Shown here one piece after another: positions 24,116 to 34,051 of a stretch of DNA of 64,000 nucleotides; within the stretch, counting starts at the first letter, position 1; each line of letters begins with the position of its first letter. The stretch is taken from positions 15,912,254 through 15,976,253 of the forward strand of contig OX579641.1 in assembly GCA_951230915.1 (NCBI GenBank). Reading direction: 5' to 3'. The notes beneath the pieces are model-generated. The model had not been told where the DNA came from and searched no databases. It worked only from the letters and a program-made list of their open reading frames with translations. Source of the stretch: Antitrichia curtipendula (lineage: Eukaryota > Streptophyta > Bryopsida > Hypnales > Leucodontaceae). Both the position numbers and the translations under genes were made by a program.

Positions 24116-25540
24116 TCAAACACTTAGACACTAATTTCAATTGTATTAGGTGTAAGTTTCTAAACCTTGTTTAAACAATAAAAACTCAATCACCATCAAA
24201 AATTCAATCACCATCAAATACACATGAATTTCAAAATATTTCAAATACTTCTAGGTTTTCTTTTGTATAGCTACTACATACAAATTAACCAAAAACTAAA
24301 AGTAGCTATTTTTCAATTCAAAATTTTCTATGGAATTTTCATTTATTTTAAAAGAATAAAATAAAAAATCCTTAGTAGGAAATTTCATCATCTTTTCATT
24401 TACACCAAATTTGAGTCATTTCAAGCTTATAAGTATTTAGAAATTTTGTATCAATTACTAATATGAAGAAAATAAAAAAAATGTTATAAAATAAAATGAA
24501 AGGTTTACAAAATGCCAATTTTTACAACTTCTAGCATTTTTGCAAGCAATAAGAAATTGCACCCACCTTGAAGGAGACTTTACAAAGAGTTTAGGTAGAA
24601 CTTTTTAAAAAATGCATTGTCTCAAAAAATCATGCCACAACTTTAGATTATTGGAGCCTTTTAAAACTCCTATATGTCCCTTAAGAGACAAACAATGGTT
24701 CTTTAGAGGTAACTTATCCAACAAATCTCCAAAGAAAATGAAACACTTGCCGCAAAAACCAACAAGCAGTTGTAGATGAGTAAGTTCATTTGCTCTTCCA
24801 AAAACAAATTCAAAATGACAATAGTAGACAAATTACAAATCTCTTCAAGAAAACAACAACTATTTCAGTATAAATGGAAAAAATATCAATGAATAATTTT
24901 GAGAAATTCAAATATGTTTGTTGGTTTGTCTCAATTATCTTAACAACATTGTTCATGGTTCTTTTCATTGTTAGAAGAGCACTAATGGGGCCCTAAAACA
25001 ACCATTTTTTTTTCTCCCTAATAAAACAGTTTACACCCTTAAATGCATGCATGTAAGGAAAAAATGAGTAGAATCATTCATATGTATACATTCATCCACA
25101 ATATTATCTATTATGAGTTGCTTTCATCCAAATATTGGCAAATCTAAATTTTTTGTAAAGAAATATTAAAAAATTTCATCCATTTTTTCCACCCAATTCT
25201 CTAAGCATTAACCCCTAGCTTCCAGATTGATCATATATAGTCAATCCAAAACTTTGAGCTTGTTTTGTTGTAAGTAGTTAAATTTTTTTGACTAGTGTCG
25301 TGCTCCAAACGCAGGCATTTTGTAAAAATATGTATATTTACATTCTTTAGATGGATTTTGATACTTATAAAATAATAAAGAAAATGACACCATTTGCAAT
25401 GGCTTTAAGGTGACACTTCTCACTACTGTGATAGACAACTATAAAAAGAAGAATTCACTTGAGAGCTTCATTATATTTGATGTTATTATTCGTTGTTTTT
25501 CATTTAAGTTATACTATGCTGAATTCAAGGGTTTTTTCTG
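24116..25540. other. AT-rich intergenic DNA
   Basis: No supported gene. A sequence TTAACCCCTAGCTTCC near 25208 looks like a TTAA/CCC terminus (see the TTAA elements elsewhere), but no matching right end was found. Confidence 0.35.
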
Positions 25541-25590
25541 AGTTCCAAGATGAAAAATTTTAGCCGGAGCATGAGTTTGAGTTTTCTCTA

Positions 25591-25974
25591 TTGCAACTGC
25601 CGGATCAACCTCAATTGCCATTGGATCTTTCATTGCTACATAGGCATTTCAAAGATGAAGCTAAGGTCATCTCGCCCCCGAAACAACCCTCGCATGGAGC
25701 AACAATGGCACATAAATCTTCAACGAGATGCTCGGCATTGGTGATCTTGTTGCAAGTTGGATGCATTGAGTCCGACAGCCGTGACGTAACATTTAAAGAA
25801 TGTTTTGAATGTTTAAACAACGATCAATATTACTGTATGGCCAGGCCTATAAGAGGGAGTTGTGGCCACCAATGTTGGTTAGAGGGGTCAATTAATCCTT
25901 TAACTAAAGCAGATCGTGTTGATTATGTTGTTACTACCGTTCAACGCATTCTTAAACTCTTGCAGATGGAGTGA
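25591..25974 (+). CDS. Unrecognised open frame (127 codons), possible gene fragment
   Basis: I do not recognise this product. The frame is more GC-rich than its AT-rich surroundings and ends in a basic/hydrophobic tail (VDYVVTTVQRILKLLQME). It contains several Cys and His residues (FKECFECL, GSCGHQCW), but their spacing matches no zinc-binding motif I know. An in-frame stop lies just upstream, so it may be the last exon of a decayed gene or a fragment carried by a transposon. Base composition is the only argument for coding. Confidence 0.2.
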   Translation: MQLPDQPQLPLDLSLLHRHFKDEAKVISPPKQPSHGATMAHKSSTRCSALVILLQVGCIESDSRDVTFKECFECLNNDQYYCMARPIRGSCGHQCWLEGSINPLTKADRVDYVVTTVQRILKLLQME

Positions 25975-27345
25975 TATTTCGATTGAAACTCTATTTTTTA
26001 ATCTCTATTAGACATATGTTAGTTTTTAGTTCTTTATTCCATACTTGGAGTATTTTCCTAAATTAATTTTGTGTGTATGAAGTTGTACGAGGGAAATATT
26101 CAAATAGTTTATTTTCTAGTTACTTTGGGATGATTTATCTTCTAACTAGGAATTTATAATTAGTTTTATGGTCAAAATTCATGACCAATGGATGTTAGGG
26201 AGCCACATGGTCAAGATATGGGTAGAAATCCACTTGACTTGTGTGGTTTAGGTAGAAGATAGAGTGGAAGAAAAGGAAGAACATTATTCATTGTCTCTCT
26301 TGTATTAGTGCTAGTTTTCCAAAAAACCATTATACATTTCATTTGGACTTTGTATGAAATAGTGATACTAAATCTATGTTCAACCAAGGAGTTGAAGTTG
26401 AAGTTGAAGTTGAAGAAAACATTGAAGACTTGTGTGTTGTGGCTTGCCTTTCATTGTAAATTTTGTTGTTGCATGCGGCGTGGATGAAACCATTGCTTAG
26501 TCTCTTTTTGTATCTTGGATATGACAAAGTGGGGTTCTTTGCCTACATGGTCGTAGTTTTATGTCGTTCCCATAATCCCATTGGTGAAGCACAATTGTTG
26601 GTTGCCCTGGGTTTGAAGTTTAGGAGTCAATCCCTTGGAGGATTTAGCTTGTGATTTGGTTGTCATGTTTTTTCCATCCAAAGCCTATTTTTTCTTATCA
26701 CCTATCATAACTTTTGAATCTAATTAGAGCTATTACAAGATAGGCCAATGAGGAGCAGTTTGAAGATTCGAAGATCGAATTTGAAGAACCTACATGAGTA
26801 CGTCTTCTTTAATTCCTAAGCCATTTCTGGTTGCAATCAAAATCTCCATGGTTTCCTGAGGCAAATTGCTCTTTATACAATACTGGTTTAAAAAAATTTG
26901 AAGGCAATGTTGAAAGTTAACTATTGAAATTTTTTATTTTTTACTAAAAAAAAGGTAGAATAGGTCCAACATTAGTGCAAACGGTTCCTAATTTGGTGCC
27001 CAAAAAATAAGAAACTAAAACCAATGAAAACATTCCATTTGTGCAACTTTCTAAATGACAAAAAATATATTATTACTAGCCATTGTAATAGGTGATAATA
27101 GCCAACTCATATCTAACAACCGCTTCTACATCTTTCACAACATGAATACAACAATGGTCACAATCAATTCAGTTGACAAAAAATTCCTAAAATTTATATC
27201 AAAAGAACATTGCAAAGCATTTTAACTAATAAATCAATGAATGATGCACTAAAACTTGGCTACTACCAAACATTGCAAAAAACACATTTATAAGTTGTAG
27301 CAATTTGAATTTGAATTCACAAATCTCCATCTACATACAAATTTG
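25975..27345. other. AT-rich spacer with a GAAGTT microsatellite
   Basis: No supported gene. A hexanucleotide (GTTGAA) repeat of about four units lies at 26391-26416. Confidence 0.45.
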
Positions 27346-28254
27346 TCACAATGGACGAAATTCCAAATCCTCCCATCTCTCTTTGCTACATTGGAGGACC
27401 AACAGACATAGTTAGAAATTGGGCAAGGTAGCAAGGTACAAGTGTTCAACAAGAGAGACTTATTCTAGCAAATCTAGATTCTAACTATCTTGCCAAATTG
27501 CCTAAGCCAAAAAAGTGGAGAGAGATTGGTACTATTCCAACTAATAGGTTTTTAGATCTAGATATATCAACAAGTAGCTCACATTTTGAGGTGGAAGGAG
27601 AGGCATGTAGAGGATTTTTCTAAATCTATGAGGGACACCTTGAAGATATTTGTGCGGCCAAATCATAGAAAGGAACAAAGAGCCATGGAAGGAGACTATC
27701 TTGAAGGCATTGGAGAGAAGGGAGCAACTACACTTACACTTCAACGGAGTGATCTGCAGTCCTGTCTGCAGTGGTCAAGGGCAATAGATTTGAGAAGTAA
27801 GACACCCAAGTTGGCAAGCAAGAGGTGCATCATCAAAGACAACAAAGAGGAAACAAGTAGCTTAAACTAAATGATGGTCAAAAGGAAGGAAACGAGGAGG
27901 GAAGATATTAAAGCTTACTATGAAGAAGAGGGATTTTGCAACAATGGGAGGAGCAAGTGCAACAACATGCGGTCAAAAATAGAAGAGGAAAGCAACAAGT
28001 TTGGAACAACAAACAAGTCTAGAGGGGCAAAGGGACGTGTTCTTCTCAAGTAGTTCCAATGACCTTAGATTGGTAGAAGTTCTAGTGCAAGAACATGAAA
28101 TAGTAGTGAAAGTTCCAAGTTATATTTTGAATGAAGTAGAGCAATCAATAGAGGAAGAAGAAATAGAGGAACAAAATGATATAGATTGGATATTAGGCAT
28201 GGTGCAAAAGAATTCCATAGAAGAGCATTCAAATGCTAGAATGTATGAAGTTTT

Positions 28255-28385
28255 CACTAGTAGAAAATCAGGCCCAATCTGTTGTTTTGGTCGCGTTGAT
28301 CATCAACAAATTTTTGTTGATTAACAAAAAATTGTTGATGATCAATGCGACCAAAACAACATATTGGGCTGATTTTCTACTAGTG
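28255..28385. mobile_element. CACTA-type hairpin MITE, 131 bp
   Basis: The element is almost entirely one inverted repeat: CACTAGTAGAAAATCAG at the left and CTGATTTTCTACTAGTG at the right, with arms of about 65 bases meeting at the centre (about 28320). CACTAGTAGAAAA resembles plant CACTA termini. It is flanked by TTT on both sides (28252-28254, 28386-28388), a 3-bp target duplication. Deleting the element plus one TTT rejoins an open frame (GAA GTT TTA TTT GCT) in the piggyBac relic. Confidence 0.75.
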
Positions 28386-29676
28386 TTTATTTGCTAATGG
28401 AGTTACAAAATGCATTCCAAGTGGATTTACAAACCAAATCTTGAGGCTTGAACAAAGTATTTTACAACCAACATACCTTAGTGAGCTAATGAATAATATT
28501 TCAAGTGATGATGACTCAAAGGATGAGGAGGGCAGTAGGGATGGTGACAACAATTGACCTGCAGATGAAGATAATGAACTTTAAAATCAAGATGCACAAT
28601 GGGAAGCTAAGGAACAAAGTCTACATGCCACAACCAAGGTAACATCTACTCAAAGCATGGAGGAGGTGATGGTCAAAGAACTTACTGCAACAACAAGAAC
28701 ACAATAGAACAAACAAAAAACAACAACTACAAGGAAGAAGCAAGATAAAACATTATAACATGGAATAAAGGTAGCACCTGTGAGAGGGACAAAGGTAGCT
28801 GTGGAGGGTAAGACTATGCATAGAGGAAGGCCAAAACATCCAAAAAAGTGCAAGACAAATTGTAGAGAGGTAGAGGAGACATGCAAGAGTAGAGCAAATT
28901 TGAAAAATTTGATAGAGGGTCATCCAACACCAAAGAGAGCAACAGGAGAACGAGGAGGAATTAAAGAACATAACAATGCAATAAGGTAGCCCAACCATGT
29001 AAGCAAAGATTCCTATGCAATAAGCGAAGAACGTTGCCTGACACACGATAGGGGAGCGTAAAGCCGCCTTGCAACTCTACCAACAGCTTCCGGCCAAATA
29101 CGTTTTTTTTTCTTTTTTAGTAATAAATAAAACGAGATTTTATTGCTTTCAGTTGGAGTTTGGGGTTTGGGTTTTGTTTTGTTCTGGAGTTTGGAATTTG
29201 GGATCTGTTCTATTTTAGGATTGGAATTTTTCTTTTTTTCTTATCATTTTTTTAACTCAATTTTGTATTCATGTCATCTATATTTTTTTCATTTACAATT
29301 TTGTTGTATGGATTTTTGATGGAGCAAAGATTGAAGATGTAGGTAGAAATATGGGTGGGGAAAAAATGGGCAAGGAAAAATTATCAAGCTTAAAGAAGTT
29401 CACAATGACGATTAATGGGAGAAAACATTTTCTATGTTTGATCTAGCTCTAGTTACATTTAGTGGTTCCACATTGGGATTACCAAACTCTTCACCAAAAA
29501 TGTCCATTCTATATGACTTATTCTACAAGTTTTGGACTCATAAGACTTTACACAAGATATGTGCTAAGACTAATAGGTATGCCTCTGAGATAAATCTGCA
29601 GTCTACATCTACTCCAAAGAATTTGCAGGGTGGATGGACATGGATTGTGCTTCGTCTGCCGGAGTTGAGGGCATTT

Positions 29677-30258
29677 CTCGGGGAGGTCAGTTTATGAATT
29701 TATACAACCTATGTGTGGCAAGGATTTTGGACCCTCTATTTACTTCTTTAAATTTAAATAAAAAAAAAAGAAAAAAATATGAGTAGATTTTCCTACTTTG
29801 AAAGTTTATGTTATGAATTATTGATAATTTTATACATAAATTATAATTAGATACAAATTTTTGAAGTAAAAAGATACACTATAAAGCTGAAAATAACTTT
29901 CACACCTCTATATTAAATAAGAAAAAATTGTTTAAAAAATACACAAAAAATTCTCAAAAATGAGTCTCTATTGAAAGTTTATATTTCTTGAATATTGATG
30001 CAATGGTTGTCTAAATTTTTTCGCAATAAATACTTGAGTTGAAAAACATGTCATTTTAGTTCATTTTTCAACCTTCTTTAGAAATCATTTCATATATTAT
30101 TTGAATTGAAGATTTTGGCAATAGAATCTTATAGTCTTGATTAAACAATGCTCAAAATTATAGGCTAAAATTATAGTTTATTAAAAAATAAATAGGAGGT
30201 CAAAAGAATATTTAGCCGCACGTGGTATAGTATAGATACACTAAGTAACCTCCCCGAG
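29677..30258. mobile_element. hAT-type MITE (family B), complete, 582 bp
   Basis: The left end CTCGGGGAGGTCAGTTTATG and the inverted right end CTCGGGGAGGTTACTTAGTG agree at 16 of 20 bases. The insertion is flanked by an exact 8-bp duplication GGGCATTT (29669-29676 and 30259-30266), the length made by hAT transposases. It interrupts the piggyBac relic between RAF and the following aliphatic IFLYIG segment. Removing it with one duplication restores the frame. Related copies: 7636-8065 (truncated) and 50096-50677 (inverted). No coding capacity. Confidence 0.8.
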
Positions 30259-31002
30259 GGGCATTTTTGGCTATATTTTTATACATAGGGATCAAGATTT
30301 AGCCAAATGTGTGATGTTATTGGAAGAAATCATGTGCCTTTGTATGATGCTCAATCATATCATCTATTATGTCATGAGACCGTTATAAGCACATCATGCG
30401 GTGTTTACATGTGCATAATGATCATGGAACAACTACTGACCAATCAAATGTAGAATTTGACAAATTGGTGAAATTGAGGTGGCTTTTAGATGAGATTAGA
30501 GATTGGTGCAAAGACATGTGGAATTTAGAGGACAAGGTGACAATTGATGAAATGATGATATAATATAAAGATAAATATTGTGCCATTCTTTAATATATGC
30601 CAAAAAATCCAACAAAATGGAGGATTAAAGTTTGGTGTCTAACGGATTTAGAAGCTAGGTATGTATGGACATTAAAAGTTTATTTTAGAGTCAACACAGG
30701 GGTTCCCGGGATTAAAGGATCTAAGAAGGGTGAAGCTATGCAAGGAGAAAATGTAGTACATCATGTCAAAGTTCAAGACCAACAATTTGTTAGCAATAAT
30801 CATGTAGTTATTATTGTTTCATGGGTGCATACAATAATTTGCAAGTTATCGCATTGTTACAATGGACACGATTACTACAAAGAATTGGCACTACTATGTA
30901 ATCAGTATTAACTATGTGACTTTTATACATTAATCACAAGTGTGTAAAAGACATAGTTTATGCATGTAAACTAATTATCATTGTCGTTCATTTTATTTGC
31001 GT

Positions 31003-31250
31003 TTAACCCCTAAAGGACCAGCATGCGGGTTTTGGCAATATAAAAAATTTGGGCAGGTACTTGTGACTGGAGATTTCATATTTTCGGCTGAAATTTTAAT
31101 AGAAGGTGGGCGCAAGGAGTACCTTTCATATGCACTAAATTTCGTGACATTTGAAAATAGGAGTCAAAAATTATGGCCGAATATGTTACTTTTTTTCTTA
31201 ACTGGGCAGTCCGGGCAGATCATAAAAAATCACTTTTTTCACAAATTTCA
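31003..31250 (+). mobile_element. TTAA element family C, 5' fragment
   Basis: It starts TTAACCCCTAAAGGACCAGC and follows the full-length copies (TTTGGGCAGGTACTTGTGAC, GAAATTTTAATAGAAGGTGG, GCACTAAATTTCGTGACATT) to about 31250, where the similarity stops. It lies about 100 bases downstream of the piggyBac-like coding relic. Confidence 0.65.
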
Positions 31251-31382
31251 CTGACATTTGATGTGGACAGAGGGTGGGGAAGTTCTTTCTATATGGAAAT
31301 TTTTTGTCTGTTATGGCAATGGATATGGGATAACTTGAAGATGAGAGGTTCAAGCTCATTGTCAACTCATGTGTAGAAATTA

Positions 31383-31743
31383 TGTTCAAAGTAGCAATTC
31401 AGACCTCATTTAGGTATAGTAAAATAATTTATTTTGAAAATTTTTGATCTAAAAAAAGTTTTCAAATCAAACTAAATTTCACCTGCAAAAAGCCGTTTGT
31501 GATTTTGAGTCTCAAATCAAAAGTTATGAACAAAAATCAGAGCAAATGTTTGAAAATGTCAAAAAAATGTTCATTGCCACTTTTCTCTGATTTTTGTTCA
31601 TAACTTTTGATTGGAGGCTCAAAATCACAAACGGATTTTGGGAGGTGAAAGTTAGCTTGATTTGGCAACTTTTTTCACTTCAAATTTTTCAAAAATATTT
31701 ATTTTACTATGCCTAAATGAGGTCTGAATTGCTGCTTTGAACA
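31383..31743. repeat. Large foldback repeat, about 360 bp
   Basis: The left arm from TGTTCAAAGTAGCAATTCAG and the right arm ending CTGAATTGCTGCTTTGAACA are reverse complements over roughly 150 bases each with few mismatches: ACCTCATTTAGGYATAGTAA, TGCAAAAAGCCGTTTGTGAT versus ATCACAAACGGATTTTGGGA, and GTTATGAACAAAAATCAGAG versus CTCTGATTTTTGTTCATAAC. They meet at about 31563. RNA from it would form a long hairpin. No flanking duplication was established and there is no coding capacity. Confidence 0.85.
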
Positions 31744-34051
31744 CAAATGCTACTTTTCTATTGACTTAGTATTGAAATTGTGAAAGATAAAAAAATGCAA
31801 TGTTAGTGAAATAACTATGCACGAACATGATGTGTGATTATTGCACTAATTTCATATGTCTCAAATAAGCATTAATGCTACACGAAGTTAGTCTCTGATC
31901 ACAAAAGCACTGAAGTCGTACATTTTAGTCATGCATAGTTATTATGCAACTTCAGCACTTCAAACTCAAATATCAATGATATGCCTAAACTGCACAGTAT
32001 TAATGAATGTCAATGTCGTGTTGTAACAATATTTTCAAATGAAAAAATGTAACATGAAAATAGTACCTAACGATAATCGTACAATTATTATTAACAATTC
32101 ATGACCAGGAAACTTTGTGATGATGGATTAGTGCGGGTTAGAGAATAGAAGACATATAGTGATCATGGATAATTTTTTCAATTTTGGAGATGAAAGGGTT
32201 GAGCTCCAAATCTTTTCAACTCCGCTTTGTAAAGTTTTTTGCATTGCAGCACCTTCAATCTTGTAGATGTACTTCACATTACAATCAAAATAAGGCTATT
32301 TTCTACATGCCAATGTGGAGTGATCTTTGCAAAGTTTGTGTTGAATGCCACATATGATGTTAAACGTATTGCCCATGTTGACTTAGGCACTACATACATG
32401 TTGGAGATTGTTGGAAGGCAGTGCATCTTCAAATTTTGGATTGAAGATATTTTTGTACCATTTTCTATTGTCATATTTGGTACTCTTCAATACCTAGAAG
32501 TAGTCATAATAATTTTTGAAAACTATATTTATTTGCAAAAATCATAAGGGGTTGAAGTTCGAAATGAACTTCTTGGAGTGTTGTGGTGTTTGTGGAAGGT
32601 GACACAAGTTATGTAACTTCAAAGATCACCTTTAGTTTGGAGAGTCCTTGGATTGTCAAGGGAGCTGATGCCATTTCAAGGCATCCCTACAAATGGTGAA
32701 TTTTTTCTAGAGTTTCATAACCACTTGAAAAAATTGCATCATAAATATATCTAATGAACCCAATAAATTTCATGCAAAAATGTTAATTATTTTAGAAGTT
32801 ATGATTGTTTGACTAATTGTTGATTTTGATGGCAACATCTTCAATGCGAGGGCCGGGAGCGTCGAAGACAATGTTGGAAACTACCTTGTTGATTTAGAAG
32901 GTACCTAGTGCCTTAGTGTGGTGGCTCCCCTTATTTAGAGAAATGATGGGACAATGCATAGTAGTACTCATGGCTTTGAGCAATTTTATTGAGTTTTGAG
33001 ATCAAGGAAGTTGTACTTATCTATTTTCTTTGAAAATGGTCCCATTCAAAAGAGTAGATTGTTTTCTTGATTTTCACTGTTGAAAATTTAAACATGCAAG
33101 TGCTGATTTGGAGCTACTTGTGATTTTTATTTATCAAGTGTATAACCCCCCAAAATGCATTTCAACAATTTCAAGGTGGATTGTATAATGAGTTTGATAG
33201 CTTTTCATGTGAAATCAATTTGTTTTGGAAGTGCATTTTAGTGTACTTACACTCTTTATAGTTGTTCAAGTCACCTTCCATCCCCCAAAAAGTTTATATG
33301 CAAATTTTTAAAACATTGTGGGGAGAGGCAACATACCAAAAATAGAATGTGTGCATTTCTTTTGTTATAATCTCACAACTCCTATGCAATTTCACACTCA
33401 AAATTGGTAAGCATACTAATAAGCAAGCTCTTTAAACATCTATATGGTTAGATTTTGAAAAAATAAACAATTTGCTTCATTGGGGACAACTATGAGCCTA
33501 TGCTCTTTTTTCATAGGAAAAACACCCTTGGAAAGGCTTAGCACTAACAGCTAGTGTCGAAATGAGGTAAGATTCTGTCAAAAAATTCTCCCAAAATTTT
33601 TGGCTGCCCTGGAACATGAACTATGCTGACAAGAAATAATTCACAAATGTCAGACCACCACAGTAACCTCAGTTGGCCACGGACAGAACTAACTTAACTT
33701 GAGTAAAACTTAACTCCTTTGCAAGGAGCAGCTTTGGCGCCACTCTTGTCCTAACCTTCTTTCAAATTTCATTTCAATCATTTAGGGTTACATTGCGCTT
33801 TCAAGCTTCCCAGCATTATCTTGACTCAACCTCTCCTCCCACTTTGCGTGATCGCAGCTGCATTTGAGGGGTCGCAAGTCTCTGTGTATTGATGCAGCTG
33901 CCCTGTAAAGATCAGACCCGTGGAAGCTGCAAATGAAGGAGTTCGCAGTGTGTGGCGGGTGATGGTGAAACAGGGGTGTGGGGGACTTGGTATGTAGTGG
34001 TTGAGCTCGGAAGATCTCGTAGTTTGTAGGTTAGAGACGAGACGGGGGGTT
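31744..34051. other. Spacer and upstream region of the WDR8-like gene
   Basis: AT-rich to about 33700 with no recognised gene (an open frame at 32239-32547 shows no domain and poor composition). From about 33800 GC content rises toward the WDR8-like start codon; that part is probably promoter and 5' UTR. Confidence 0.45.

Larger units (their letters stand above)
27350..30905 (+). pseudogene. Decayed piggyBac-like transposase (DDE_Tnp_1_7 type)
   Basis: The N-terminal part (about 27350-29000) is acidic/basic low-complexity with stops. The core begins near 29400 with ILYDLFYKFWTHKTL, ICAKTNRYASEI and WTWIVLRLPELRAFLG. It resumes after a MITE as IFLYIGIKI, then FDKLVKLRWLLDEIRDW, KVTIDEMMI (first catalytic Asp region, usually LSIDExM) and YMPKNPTKWRIKVWCLTD (family: YMPxKPxKWGxKxW). 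These are the diagnostic piggyBac transposase landmarks, in order. Inactivation is plain: TAA stops at 30561 and 30591, several stops in the N-terminal half, and a frameshift after NHVVI at about 30820 where the second Asp (usually DNFF) is lost. Two MITEs (28255-28385, 29677-30258) interrupt it. Element ends could not be assigned. Confidence 0.8.

Noticed and set aside
25975..26700. Solo LTR starting TGTTAGGGAGCC near 26190
   Set aside because: No matching CA end, target duplication, primer-binding site or second LTR could be identified.
32239..32547. 102-codon open frame on the plus strand
   Set aside because: No recognisable domain, AT-rich hydrophobic composition, no splice or neighbour support.
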